64,000 nucleotides of DNA from Sporopachydermia quercuum (GCA_001599295.1 BCGN01000007.1:260433-324432), one strand, 5' to 3'; positions 45,500 to 57,298 are shown, numbered from the stretch's first letter. The notes: generated by a model from the letters alone, not told the origin. Translations and numbers: made by a program.

Positions 45500-46677
45500 T
45501 AGCCATGCTGAGATAATAAGTAGATAGGAAATAATACTGAGAATGTTGCGAATAAAGCTGCTAAACGTTTTTACTTAATTATGATGATAGTAGAAGAATA
45601 GTATAACGCATGCCATTAAAATAGTTGTAAAATTAGTATCCTATCTGTGATCATAAGCTGCGAGATGAGATAAACGATACATGTGAGTTTATGTGACTAT
45701 GAGAAATTCAGTATGCAAAACATGCAAATTATACATTAAGATGAAAACCTCTACAGAAGATTCGTTGGTAAATTGTTAATGGAGTAAGAGAAGTGCGGGC
45801 ACATTAAATTATACAATTATTGGTTCCGGCTAGTAATTTGGTAATTCGGCAATTCAATTAGATAGAAAAAAGAGGTTCTCATCTGTTCGCTAAAAAAGCA
45901 AGATTTTGCATCATCGACTGTTGAGATACCACGCACGAGAAGCTTCTAAAAGGATTTCTAAATGGAGTCTAGTATCGCATTGACTATGCAGGATCCTCAA
46001 GTTAAACATTTTTGAATATAATAGAGGTTTCGATTCATTAGATGAGTGGAATCTAGAGAGTTAGTTACTAGTTCAAATGCTCAATTCTTTCTACATTAAG
46101 TGTCCTGAAAAGCTGTGTAAATCGTAGTATCGAGTAATACCTCAAAGGTTTGGGAGTGTTCCCATGTTTAAGCTGTAGAGTGAAACCCTATTTCCATTCA
46201 AATATATCACTGAGTTCGTCTTTGAACGTTCTAATGCCTTTAGCATTTTTTAGTCCGAGTTATTCCACCCTATCCTATCCTTTTGTATAGAATTAAGTAT
46301 AATTTTAGCGAGACCATGCATTTCGTATCCTACTGAACTTCAGGTCAACAGTTAGTATGTTGAGATCAATTAGGTTGCCTCAGCATGTTTCCTTCTATTC
46401 TTAATTATTTCTATTCTTTCTGCCGTACTCTTTGAACTTATAATTCCAGCCATCATCTCCATTATTAATATAATCATTTAATCAAACAAACTGAGAAAAA
46501 CTTCCAACTAATCTCCTGCGCACACACACACACATTTGTTACAGTCTCATACGCAATGCATATTTCTACCTTCTGATATAAATAATGAGCGCCAGTATAG
46601 CATTCATAGTGCACAGCATCAATGCAAACTCTGCAGCTCCTAACAATCATCCCCATCTCACATCACCATAATACTGC
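45500..46677. other. Intergenic, convergent GT34/SEA4 3' ends
   Basis: About 1.2 kb, AT-rich, with a (CA)7 run at 46521-46534. No gene, tRNA or snoRNA recognised. Confidence 0.5.
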
Positions 46678-49600
46678 TCATACAGTATTACATTTGCAGT
46701 TACAATCAGGGACAGGACATACAAAGTGCTTTGCAAACCATTCCTCTGCATGGCCCGCATGCATTCCATGATTACAGCTCAAACAGAAACTAAACCATTT
46801 CTTGAACTCATTCGTAACATCTTTATCGTTATCTTCCGTGTTATAGTCATCATTTTGTTCTTCCTCTGAATGGGTTTCAAGCCTTGATGATTTCGCGGGA
46901 TTCATCTCTGACCTGCTAGTCTTATTATTCAAATTATGGAATGAACTTGCTAGGCCATGATTAGCATTTGCTGATAAAGATACATGTTTCGCAGTAGAAC
47001 CTCTTGGACCACGTTTTGCTCTTCTTTNAGTTGATTCTGCACTAGTTACATCTAAAATAGGTATCGACGAACCTAATGATAGTAGGCATACAGCGCACCT
47101 AGGTAAAGGAGAATTGCAATGAGGACAAGTGATATTGTCGGAGGCCCGGATCATTTCGGAGCTGGAGCTTCGACCAGATCTTTGGAAAAACTTCCGAACT
47201 GTTTCTGCCTTTCTTGTAGCTGTTGTTTGTTTAGAAATACTCTGATTACACCGAGTACACTGTAAATATACTTGTCTAGGTGCAATTCTAACCATATTTT
47301 CGCCGCTATTATTAACTGATAGTTTAGCACGTGCTACATCAAAACGAGCTCTTTGATGGAAAAAGCCCCAGTGGTTTAAAAGTTCTCGATACGATTCAGT
47401 CCACATTTCGGCTTTTTCATCGGAGAAATATTTCGGAGTTCCGAACGCAGCTATTAATGCAGCTGTCTGGACGTCTCCTGTACGATCCACATATGCCTGG
47501 AGTAATTTCATGCCATCTGGAGTTATTCCTGTTAACAATAAGCCTTCAAGTTCACCTTCTTTGATAGCTCTTTCCGAAACTCGTGTTAGATATATGGATA
47601 AGTCCTTATCAGAAAGAAACCTCAAAGCAATTCCGAGCCTCTCTCTTAATGGTAGTGAGCTTTCATCTAAAACTTCCCACCAATCATTATCGGCTATAAA
47701 CGCGAAGATTGCTCGGAGATATGGGTCATCCAACTCCGAAGACATTTTTCGGCATTGTTCCTTCCATGGTGAATTCTCTGGTTTATCCCGGAACGCAGAG
47801 TATCCTGCTATGGCTGTAGATATTAGTTTCAGCCTTTCCGAAGGTGACCGGCTTAACACCTCTACTGCTTTTTCCACATTTCCATGAAAAACTGCCCATC
47901 CTGCTGCTTTTTCGTATTGTTGGTTTTCTATTATCTTGTCTAGCATGTCATCAAGTTCATCTAAGCCAAAGGAGAACCCCAGGACTATCAAACAGAGTTT
48001 CCGATGCCATAAATTAGATTTCACACCATGAACCTTATTCTGGAAATTATTCTCAACTGGGAAAGTGCGGCAGCCTATTTTGGCAATTATTTCTTCAATA
48101 GCTGTTTCGAATAAGCTTGGGGTTAAAGGTTGGGTTCCTTTTGGGAAGTAACGGTTTTGACTATTCAGCCCGGATACTCCTGCCCATATTCCGGATACTC
48201 CCTCATATCCCAAATCTATTCCCGAGCTCGAAAAGAGTAATTTATCCCTGGTGTATTGTTCCCCCAGTTTGATCCATCCCCAAGTGTTGTGTAGATGTTC
48301 CATAGACCCGACAATATCCACATTAGATAGGATTTCTATATTATTACTAGTATTAAGAGAATAACCAGCTTCAGCCCGCTTTCTAATTAAAGAACAGACA
48401 TCACGGTCCAGTACTTCACTTGCAGGAAGAACTCTGTCAAAAGAGCGATTAGATGATTCTCTAGATGCACCGTCTTGTAGTGAAACATCTGATGGGTACC
48501 TTGTTTTCGTCGTGTTGTCTGTTGGTAAAGTATCTTTGGGGCCCATTCCAATAGTACTTAAACGATGAGTTTCTGGTGAGCTTTCTGCTGCTTCAATCGC
48601 ACGGGCGAGTCCGGAAGGATACTGCAGCATTGTTCCGTCAACACCTGTTATTGCCATCGAGTTCCGAGGATCGAACTTTACTGCATACTGACTTTCCACG
48701 GCTTCCATTTTGAATACTAAGCCGGACATTCTCATACAAATCACGTTAACTTTCTCGGGCAAATAGGGATCTGGACAGTANTCAAAGGACACTATTTTAT
48801 CTAGATTACTTTTAACATCTAGAACATTAGCGACGAATAATGTCCGAGAATAATCAAAGTCCGATTGGGTTCCAATATCATCCGAGGCTCCCGTGGACTT
48901 CCGAGATTTTCTCACAGGAGGGATTTTACCTAATTGCCATCTTCTTAATAAATCTCCGGAACTTAAAACACCAAACTCTCCCCTTCGGATGGCGGAATAT
49001 CGGAAACATGTAGAATGACTCTTCCGAGATGTATCGGACAGTAACCTGTTGAAATATAAAAGAGGCTCCGCAGAAGTACCTGTGGCTGATTGGCGAAGTT
49101 GCCGACGGTCCCAGATAGCTACTGAACCTTCTTCTGAGTAGGAGGCAAATAGATTCGCATCATAAGGATCCATAGAAATGCCATGGACGCATCTTGTAGC
49201 ACACTGCATCACTGAGGATTGATTTGTTGGTTGCCGTATGTCTATCTCCCGTAGAAACTTGTAACTTCCGCATACTAAATTATGGTTTGAATCAGAAAAG
49301 AATCCTAACGACGAAACGACTTCTCCTAATAGATTATGATACACTGGTTTGCCAAATATATCAGAAGTGTTTGCCGAAGAAGCAGGGACAGACGAATTTA
49401 TCATCGAGGCAGCTGAGTATCGGGATGTGTCCCATATCTGTAAAGAGAAATCGGACCTTACTTTATCCAATCCAACAGCAAGAAGATTATCGGCATTGAA
49501 TACAACAGAATTACAGGGACGTGCCTGTCTACTTTTCAGTCTCACTACTGTTGAGTCTGGGTCTGTTATATCCAGTAGCGATACCGTTCCATTGAGTTGT

Positions 49601-50076
49601 CCAACAGCTAATAACCCTGTGCGCGATTTGCTGAAATTCAGACACTGGATAGAATCAAAACCGGATCTTGATTGTAGTTTGGTTAAGCTTTGAATATGTG
49701 CCTGAATATGTTAGTGAATGTCAAGCCACTATACCTGTTGTTCTGTTCTACGGGTTGACGTGTAAATCTATTGTTGCATGCCGTTGATGTAGGATCACCG
49801 ATGCACACAAAAACATATGCTTGGCTTTAGAGATCACTCATAGATAAGAATCTAGCAAACATGCGAAGCGAAGCAAACGATAAGCCTCGTCCATTTGGAA
49901 TCAACTCTCTAACTCAGCAAACACCATCAACAACAACAACTACATATTCCTGTACTTACTGGTGACTCATACTGTGCCACATGTAACGATACTTCGTCTC
50001 GTGAGGGATTCACAGCTAGAAATCTATGTTCCAATCCTGCTTCCCATTCTGCAATTCGAATGATTGTCCCTGTCAT
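46678..50076 (-). CDS. SEA4: SEA/GATOR complex subunit Sea4 (Mio homolog)
   Basis: WD40 beta-propeller protein of the vacuolar SEACAT/GATOR2 complex, which controls TORC1 in response to amino acids. Two exons: 50076-49960 (39 codons; EHRFLAVNPSRDEVSLH) and 49701-46678. The intron (49702-49959, 258 nt) has donor GTAAGT, branch CACTAAC and acceptor CAG, joining YESP to AHIQSLTKLQSRSGFDSIQ. The product has 1046 residues, close to S. cerevisiae Sea4 (1038). The N-terminal ~400 residues hold WD repeats (for example SFFSDSNHNLVCGSY, VHGISMDPYDANLFASYS), an alpha-solenoid follows, and the end is a Cys-rich RING/zinc-ribbon (CTRCNQSI, CPHCNSPLPRCAVC, CLSCNHGMHAGHAEEW, CPVPDCNCKC). The gene lies in the TCCG/CGGA-rich tract. 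Confidence 0.93.
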
Positions 50077-50806
50077 TGTAGATAGTTGGTGTCCCCAATA
50101 AGAAAGTGGCTTCGCATAGCATAACAAAGAAATGGGTAACTACTGCACAATTGTGTTATAGCAGAAGCAGAAGCAGAAAGAATGAATAATCCGAGAGAAC
50201 GATTTATTCATGTCGGTGATTATATTTGTATCAATTATCAAACGATCAATTGAGNTTTTGTGAGAAACTACAAATTTATAATTTCCGGAATTAGCCAAAC
50301 CCGGAGACTATAATATAAATTCCGATGTTGAAATATACTACGGATATAATAATATAATTTTCGCAATGTACTTAATGTCGGAAACTATAACAACGTATCT
50401 GATACACGTCTTCCTACTTATACTTCAATTAATTATTAAAACCTACATTTCATTTATATGATCCGTTGACCGACCAATTATAACATTCCTATTTTCTTTC
50501 GTAAATAGAGTTTTCGATATCAAAAGATACGTTATTCATTGTCCTTCTAAACTCATCCCATAAAGTAACCATGAATGACGATATGATACAATAACTGTAT
50601 TCTCCTTAGACGTTATGGTTGTATTTGCAGTGAAGATATTGAGCCAGCAAAAGCATAAAGCAGTGAAGTCAGTGAAATCTGTAAAGCATGTTAAAGCAGT
50701 GTTCATCAAGTCTTCTTCCTTGTTACTATTCGCACTAACCACAGCAATCGAACAAATCTCACTAATATTCTATACTGCAAGGGCTTCTCATATACATATA
50801 CATATA
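50077..50806. other. Intergenic, SEA4 promoter
   Basis: About 730 bases between the SEA4 start and the NTO1 stop, both minus. It holds the densest group of TCCG/CGGA-containing elements outside coding DNA (50281-50388), described separately. Confidence 0.55.
50281..50388. promoter_or_regulatory. Composite element: palindrome plus two CGGARACTAT copies, upstream of SEA4
   Basis: ATTTCCGGAATT at 50281-50292, CGGAGACTAT at 50302-50311, TTCCGA near 50330 and CGGAAACTAT at 50379-50388, separated by TATAAT-type runs, lie 205-312 bases upstream of the SEA4 ATG. The same elements occur upstream of POP2. The arrangement suggests a promoter module or a small repeated sequence; inference only. Confidence 0.4.
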
Positions 50807-53041
50807 TCAAACTTTATCTAGCACATTTTCTAACAATAAACTCTCAATTTCATTAAACTGATCAATCTTAACCTTTTCCCTCTCTACCAGTAGATCCACT
50901 ATTTCCGAAAGCTTCTTCAAATCAGGCAGCAACATGTCCGATCCGTACTTACTCAGTTGCATAAGAATCTCCTTCTCTGATTGCCATTTTCTCTCCACTA
51001 TTTCTTTGAATGTCGGCAAACTAGCTAGGGAGTTCAATTCTGTGCCTTTCACCATTGTGAGCATTGGATGCTGGAATTTCAATGGCTCTAGACTTCGGAT
51101 TAAAGGTGCTCCACGCTTCAATTCCCGTTTGAGAGTCCAATATTTACAAATCTTGGAGACGATTAGGCTGGCTACTGCAAACCCACATGAAAACCCGAGC
51201 CGAGATTCAATGTTTTCGTCATTAGCTATAAGGTCGGTTATAAATTCATGAACAAATCTCGGAATAATTGGTATTCCTGATCCGGTTTTCCACGGGATTT
51301 CGATCGCTTCTTGAATTCCCCGCTGATGCAATTTAATTTTCTTTTTTCCAAACCCTTTCGATTTTGATTCCGATAATTTCCGTTTTATTCCCACTGATCT
51401 AGCAATTTTTCGCTTTGAATCTCTTCCTGAGCTTCTTCCCGTGTTTCGTTCCGCTTTCTTCCGAGAATGTTCATGCTTGATCAAAAGCTTAGCTCCAGCC
51501 TGAGCCGTTGCCTTTTTATACCGTCTTCTTCGTCTATAGTAATCACGTGCTCTCTCTAAGTTTTCTATCACATGATTTTCTCTGAAATACTCCTTAGAAC
51601 AATGCTTCTCGCAGTATGTAGTCAAAATTCCTGTCCCATTCACCGCCCCAGAAACACCGAGCTCCATAGAAAGATATAAGTGGGCATTCCGAGCACAGGT
51701 CACATGATAAGCTTTGAAACAGTTCTTGTTACTGCATTGAATAGGAGATCCCATTTTCTCTTTACATATGTAACAAACAAGTTTCCACCGAGATTTGGGA
51801 ATGTTTTCCTGTCCTTGGATTGGTTCCAGGTAAACGTGATTGCCTAAGGAAAGTTCCGGGATCCACAATGCACATAGTAAATGACCCCATTGATTAGAGT
51901 CAGTTTGCTTGAAAGCTCCGGAAATATTCGGGCAGAAAATGCATTCTACCGATTGATCCCGGAGAATAAGACACTTTCGGCAGAGCCATTGACCCTCTGG
52001 TATAAAAGCTACACCGTAACATTCCTGATGTACGGCAATATCACAACCGTCACAGAAAACAATGGCATTGCTATTGTCACATTCACTTTCATTACAGACA
52101 ACACAAACTTGCTCTTCATTAGCGAAAAACGTTTGCTCATCCATAAACCCGTTTTCTGCTTCCGAGCTTTTTATATGGACGTCAAGTTCTGCTTCCGAGA
52201 TATCGGTGTTTCCTGTGTCATGTTCCGTCTTCAGAGCATGAAGCATACTTTTCTTCAACTTTGTGGGCATTCTCCGTTCTAATGTAATCCAAACATTCTC
52301 TATAAGGCTCATTATGAATTCAAATTGAATTCGGGATAAAGGGGAAGATCCATCCGCTATTATTTCCGCGTCTAATGTGGAAATGAACTCTTCGTCCTGT
52401 TCATCCATGTCGTAAGATATTGGAAGATCCATGATAGCATCGGAATCAACTATAGGAATTGATCGATCTCCCCGTAAGTGCTGATTTACTATGGAATCAA
52501 TGATCCAGTCTAGTTTCAGGTTGTGGAGCTGGTGAGTTCCGTCTCCGGTTTGAATATATGCATTTTGTAGTGAAGTGTCTGATGGTTGTTTGTTGGTGCT
52601 GTGGACTGTATCGTTGCCATCGGTAATATTGTTTATACTCCTACGGCTTTTTAAAGCCAATTCGGTAGTAGATCCCAAATCTGGCAATATATCCGATAGT
52701 GGGGTTCTGAAAGATCCCGTAATCTCAATTTTTGGTTTATTGAGCGGTGGAAGAACTCCGGAATCCTTTCCTATATTCCCATTTGATCTATCATTTTTTC
52801 CGGTATTCACCTGCCGCAAAGTTGGAATTTCGGAATCTATGTCGGAATCAGTGATGAAAACCGGTAATAGTTTTTTATCTGATAGATCAGGATAAAACTC
52901 TTCGTATCCGTATTCTTCCCGAGGTTTCCCGTCAAATACAACCCCGGATCTATTGCCATTGGTGATTGCACTGAGTCCTGTTGGATTCACTGTTCCGTTC
53001 CCCAAATGAAGTCCGGAGAGAAGATTATTATTTGTAGACAT
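50807..53041 (-). CDS. NTO1: NuA3 histone acetyltransferase subunit, PHD protein Nto1
   Basis: A 744-residue BRPF/Jade-type protein, nearly the length of S. cerevisiae Nto1 (748). An EPL-like N-terminal part (YEEFYPDLSDKKLLPVF; LKLDWIIDSIVNQ) precedes a PHD finger at about 311-360 (CVVCNES...CDGCDIAVHQECYG...WLCRKC). A zinc knuckle and an extended PHD finger follow at about 365-480 (CIFCPN, HLLCALWIPE, CYICKE, CFKAYHVTCARNAHLY). The next section is very basic (RDYYRRRRRYKKA). The C-terminal third is helical. In NuA3 this subunit reads H3 methylation and directs H3 acetylation. It lies in the TCCG/CGGA-rich tract and is divergent from GPI13. Confidence 0.93.
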   Translation of the reverse strand: MSTNNNLLSGLHLGNGTVNPTGLSAITNGNRSGVVFDGKPREEYGYEEFYPDLSDKKLLPVFITDSDIDSEIPTLRQVNTGKNDRSNGNIGKDSGVLPPLNKPKIEITGSFRTPLSDILPDLGSTTELALKSRRSINNITDGNDTVHSTNKQPSDTSLQNAYIQTGDGTHQLHNLKLDWIIDSIVNQHLRGDRSIPIVDSDAIMDLPISYDMDEQDEEFISTLDAEIIADGSSPLSRIQFEFIMSLIENVWITLERRMPTKLKKSMLHALKTEHDTGNTDISEAELDVHIKSSEAENGFMDEQTFFANEEQVCVVCNESECDNSNAIVFCDGCDIAVHQECYGVAFIPEGQWLCRKCLILRDQSVECIFCPNISGAFKQTDSNQWGHLLCALWIPELSLGNHVYLEPIQGQENIPKSRWKLVCYICKEKMGSPIQCSNKNCFKAYHVTCARNAHLYLSMELGVSGAVNGTGILTTYCEKHCSKEYFRENHVIENLERARDYYRRRRRYKKATAQAGAKLLIKHEHSRKKAERNTGRSSGRDSKRKIARSVGIKRKLSESKSKGFGKKKIKLHQRGIQEAIEIPWKTGSGIPIIPRFVHEFITDLIANDENIESRLGFSCGFAVASLIVSKICKYWTLKRELKRGAPLIRSLEPLKFQHPMLTMVKGTELNSLASLPTFKEIVERKWQSEKEILMQLSKYGSDMLLPDLKKLSEIVDLLVEREKVKIDQFNEIESLLLENVLDKV

Positions 53042-54133
53042 CTCCTTCCTTTGTATTTTATAATATTACCTTTGAGGCTGCATCATTATATTTATAACGG
53101 ACAAGTGGTAATAGTATTGGCTTATAGTGGGAACAAGATTGATTGATTGCTTTCCCCTTAGTGTCACACTTGCCAATAAAGCTGAAGGTCCCCAGAGTGT
53201 CAATGTTTTGATAGGAAGAACAGGATGCTAATAGGAAGACTCCGTTGATGATGAATAAACAATCCAGCTGATGTATGGACTGCAAATACTCAGAAATTCT
53301 CGGATTCTCTCCGCCTTTTTTGATCTGATGATTGAGATTGTTCCGTTATAAGCAGATAAACAATGCGCGATTGGGACAGAGATAATATCGGACGGTAAAA
53401 TGCGTTGTTAATGNACAAATATGGAGGTAAAAATGTCCGAATAATTACGGAGACAGCAGGGAGGGGGGAAGAGAGATATATATGAAGAAGAGTGTGTTTA
53501 CATTTGTTGAATTACGACTATTAGCTATTCCTTTTCTTCTATTTAAATAAATGAATATTGGAAACATATTTATTTATGTTTTTAATTTTAAAACTTTATT
53601 TTCACTGTGTAATATCTATCAGNTGCACCTCTTTCGCGCCTCATACAGTGAATNACGGAAACTATGTCATATCTAGTAACATAAAATGCGAGCTAACGCC
53701 AAAATCAATCTACCTTTCAAATTTGTATAATCTCCGGAATCATTTCCTACAAAACACGAGGAGCGTCGGCTCATCCGAACCATTTCCAATAAGCCTGTAA
53801 ACAACTGGGATCTTAGATATTCTTCCTGTTTTTTCTCATTTTCATACAGTTTTCCTCCGAAAGTTTTTGTGCGGTATTTTCGGGGTATTCTGATTGTCTC
53901 CTTAACTGTNGGCTATCATCAATTGTATTGTCGAACCGACATCTNCAACATTAGGCTTCTATTCATAGTAAATGTATCTATATCAACAATCATCGTACAT
54001 TTATAGCTTCTATTAGTACCAGCGGCACATCCGAAGCGGAGGAAAAGTAGCGGAACGAATACTGTTTGACATTCTGTACAAATTCTATACACTTTAATTG
54101 GAATTGGAATTCGTATCTGGCCAATAGCCCACG
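53042..54133. other. Shared divergent promoter, NTO1/GPI13
   Basis: About 1.1 kb between the two start codons. It is rich in TCCG and CGGA (six in 53281-53460, three in 54001-54060) although noncoding. CGGAAACTATGT starts at 53656 and TCCGGAAT lies at 53733-53740. No RNA gene seen. Confidence 0.55.
53656..53740. promoter_or_regulatory. CGGAAACTAT plus TCCGGAAT pair, NTO1/GPI13 promoter
   Basis: CGGAAACTAT at 53656-53665 and TCCGGAAT at 53733-53740, 68 bases apart. The pair recurs upstream of POP2 and SEA4 at similar spacing. Inferred regulatory module. Confidence 0.3.
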
Positions 54134-57100
54134 ATGAATACTCAGCCGCAACCACTCGAAGAACGCATGCTGCAAAAAATGCGAAAGCAATGGGCAGCAG
54201 AAACTTTGATGTTGAAGACACGAGCGAGATTCCAGAAGGTCCGAAGCGTGCGGATAACGGTGTTCCTGGTATTTTTCCTATTGTTAGTAATCCATGGAAT
54301 AGCAGTTTCATTATTCACTAAAGGGTTTTTGCTCAGTCGGCAAGTTTTACCCGATCTTTCCCAATGCGGTGAATTACCCGGCAGTTTCAGTAAAACCGGA
54401 AACAACTCTGGAAACGATCTTGAAAACGGATGTTGGAATGAACCGACATTCGACCGGGCGGTGGTGATCCTAATCGACGCGCTGCGCTATGATTTTACAG
54501 TGCCAGGCCCTTCGGATCCCAAGCTGAAACGGGCATATCATGACGCTTTCACTGTTTTGCACGAAACGGCAACAGAAGAGTCTGAGAATGCGTTACTCAT
54601 GAAATTCATGGCTGATCCTCCAACAACTACTCTACAGAGACTTAAAGCTCTTACTACAGGATCTCTTCCTACTATCATTGACGCTGGGTCTAATTTTGAT
54701 GGAACAGACATAACAGAAGACAACCTTTTAGCCCAGCTAAAAAGTAATGGCAAAAGGATAGCATTTTATGGCGATGATACCTGGATAGCTTTATTTCATA
54801 AATATCTTGATCCTGTGTTGAGCGTACCATATGATTCACTTAACGTTAAGGATATTCATACTGTTGATGATGGTGTCCAGAGTCATTTATTACCATTACT
54901 AGGAGATAAAAGCGGATATTCAGAATGGGAAGTTGCTGTTGGACATTTACTAGGTGTTGATCATGTAGGTCATTCGTTTGGGCCAGACCATTATACTATG
55001 ACGGAAAAACTACAAGAAATGGATGAATTTATCCGGAATGTCATTGATATAATTGATGATGAAACACTTTTGGTTGTTATGGGTGATCATGGAATGGANC
55101 CTCGAGGAGATCATGGAGGAGAGTCTATTTTAGAGCTTGAAGCTGCTCTTTGGATGTATTCTAAACGACCAGTTTTTGGTAAACGATACACCGCTGTTAA
55201 TAATGGCGGTGGTGATAGTATTAGCAATGGTGAAAGTGAAGGATTTGACGTTCGAACGGTGAATCAGATTGACTTTGTTCCGACTTTTGCTATGTTGATG
55301 GGAATTCCCATTCCNTATAATAACCTTGGACTTCCTATTGAGGAAGTGTTTGTCAAATCGGGAAATGTGGCCAGGAACTTTATGCTAACTGCAGAGCAAA
55401 TATTCCGGTACTGGAAAACCTATCCTGGGTTGGACTTATCGGACATGTTAAGTAAGAAGTTTTCCGCTGTTGTTAGTCATTGGTCGGAACAAACCGGAGC
55501 AGATGAATTGGAAGGAAAATCGGAATTTTCTGCCGACATTATCTCCGAAGTTTCGGAATTCCAAAGTTTGGCTCTTGCTGATCTCAGAAGCAGATGGACC
55601 TCTTTTGATTTGCCTATCATAGGCCTAGGCATCTCATTATTAGCTACTGCAGTAGCTCTCACTGCTGCTTATGGATTCTTTCTACCTGCTGTAGTAGCCA
55701 TGCAGCTTTACACTCAAGTGCTACAGAATGTTGGCAAAGCATCTGCCCTTGGATTGCTAGCAGGCCAGTTTCTCGGCTGGAAAGTTGTGCCCGAATTAGG
55801 ACCTGTTTGGTGCAGTCTTTTAGGCGCAGGTTATGGTTTATCTATGGCTTTCATTCTGCCTATTCTACAGCGGTACCATTCTGTTGGTATCAGCAGGCCC
55901 GACGGCTGGTCTATATTTGGTGGGGCAGTAGTTGTGGCTCATTGCCTTTTGTTTGCTAGCAATTCGTTTGTAGTCTGGGAAGATGCCGCCGTGAGTTTAT
56001 TTGTTCAGACTGTCACGGCTGCCTTTTTGATTGCGGGTATACGTAAAAACAGAGGGATTTTCCGAATCTTCACAATTTTACACTCTTTGGTGTTGATAGG
56101 AGTATCCCGGATCAGTTCTGGCAGCAGAATCTGTAGAGAGGAACAATTGCCTAACTGTTCTAGCTCTTTCTATGGTTCAGAGCATAATTCTGTCTCCTCT
56201 GGTACAACTGTTGCAGGTTTATTGACAATTCAAATCTGTTTACCAGAGATTGCTCGTACCTTCTATACGTTCCAAGGGTCGTATGAGCTGTCGGCCAAAG
56301 CTTGGATTGGAGCTGCTTTACGCCTGCTGCTTCTACTCACATCAGCATTTTGGGGCATAGAATACGCTGAAAGCGCAGGCGTTAAGTTCTTTACCCGCAA
56401 TCCCTCTGTTATCAAGGAGACTAAGTTCACGTTGTCGAGAATTGTTATGGGGGTTAGTTTTGTTGGTATTTTGATATGGTGGTGGCTTGTCCCATTGTGT
56501 GTAGGTGTTTCTGTTGATATTGAAGGCAAAGCCCCGCAGAATGAATCGAGTAAAGGAGTTGGTAATGGACCAAACAAGCAGGAATCGGCTGTAGTAAGCA
56601 ATAGTGAAACTGAAGATCTCCATGAATCTCATAATACCTCAAACAAGAAGATTGTTGGCCTTGATAATATTTATGGCTCTTCTTATATGTTGTTACTACT
56701 AACATTCTTTGTTCCAATTCAATTGACCGCTAAACCAATGGGAGGGATCTGTTTAGGCTTATTGATTTACTCATTATTCACCTGTGCCGAGCTTTTCCAT
56801 ATCCTTGGTATGCAAACATCTGTAATGGCACCGCTGATACTTGGATTGCTAGGAAACAAGTATATATTTGCTACAGGACATCAAGCAACAGCTCAATCTG
56901 TTCAATGGGATGCTGGTTTCATTACCGGTTCTACTATCACCTTCCCTTTCACTCATATCAATATTCTCCTTAACTCAGTAGGGTCGATCCTACTCACAGG
57001 ACTTGCAGTTCCCTTGCCATTATTATGGGGAGTGAAACCAGTGAAGAATCCTAATTATCTTCTTAGTGAGATAGCTCAATCATCAATGGTGTTTTTATTT

Positions 57101-57298
57101 TATCATAGTGCTGTTGCTCTAAGCACGTTTATATTTGCTGCATTTTTCCGAAGACATTTGATGGTATGGAAGATATTTGCTCCTAGATATTTGGTAGGGG
57201 CTTTGACCATGATAGTTGCTGATGTGAGTGTTTTGATAGGAACTGGTTGGAATGTTGGTAGGCTGTTGTCTCAAATAGCGAAGACTTTTGGAATATGA
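54134..57298 (+). CDS. GPI13: GPI ethanolamine phosphate transferase 3
   Basis: An ER membrane enzyme (PIG-O family) that adds phosphoethanolamine to the third mannose of the GPI precursor, the link later joined to protein. It has 1054 residues; S. cerevisiae Gpi13 has 1017. After one N-terminal span (about 38-60) comes the lumenal alkaline-phosphatase-like domain with its metal ligands: VVILIDALRYDF (about 111-122), EVAVGHLLGVDHVGHSFGPDH (about 275-295) and VMGDHGM..RGDHGG (about 315-328). An N leaves one residue undefined within the last motif. The C-terminal 550 residues contain about a dozen hydrophobic spans. The gene starts inside the TCCG/CGGA-rich tract, which fades near its middle (about 55.6 kb). 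Confidence 0.95.
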   Translation: MNTQPQPLEERMLQKMRKQWAAETLMLKTRARFQKVRSVRITVFLVFFLLLVIHGIAVSLFTKGFLLSRQVLPDLSQCGELPGSFSKTGNNSGNDLENGCWNEPTFDRAVVILIDALRYDFTVPGPSDPKLKRAYHDAFTVLHETATEESENALLMKFMADPPTTTLQRLKALTTGSLPTIIDAGSNFDGTDITEDNLLAQLKSNGKRIAFYGDDTWIALFHKYLDPVLSVPYDSLNVKDIHTVDDGVQSHLLPLLGDKSGYSEWEVAVGHLLGVDHVGHSFGPDHYTMTEKLQEMDEFIRNVIDIIDDETLLVVMGDHGMXPRGDHGGESILELEAALWMYSKRPVFGKRYTAVNNGGGDSISNGESEGFDVRTVNQIDFVPTFAMLMGIPIXYNNLGLPIEEVFVKSGNVARNFMLTAEQIFRYWKTYPGLDLSDMLSKKFSAVVSHWSEQTGADELEGKSEFSADIISEVSEFQSLALADLRSRWTSFDLPIIGLGISLLATAVALTAAYGFFLPAVVAMQLYTQVLQNVGKASALGLLAGQFLGWKVVPELGPVWCSLLGAGYGLSMAFILPILQRYHSVGISRPDGWSIFGGAVVVAHCLLFASNSFVVWEDAAVSLFVQTVTAAFLIAGIRKNRGIFRIFTILHSLVLIGVSRISSGSRICREEQLPNCSSSFYGSEHNSVSSGTTVAGLLTIQICLPEIARTFYTFQGSYELSAKAWIGAALRLLLLLTSAFWGIEYAESAGVKFFTRNPSVIKETKFTLSRIVMGVSFVGILIWWWLVPLCVGVSVDIEGKAPQNESSKGVGNGPNKQESAVVSNSETEDLHESHNTSNKKIVGLDNIYGSSYMLLLLTFFVPIQLTAKPMGGICLGLLIYSLFTCAELFHILGMQTSVMAPLILGLLGNKYIFATGHQATAQSVQWDAGFITGSTITFPFTHINILLNSVGSILLTGLAVPLPLLWGVKPVKNPNYLLSEIAQSSMVFLFYHSAVALSTFIFAAFFRRHLMVWKIFAPRYLVGALTMIVADVSVLIGTGWNVGRLLSQIAKTFGI

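Noticed and set aside
45575-45660. Possible C/D snoRNA starting ATGATGA
   Set aside because: A C box is present but there is no D box (CTGA) at a suitable distance.
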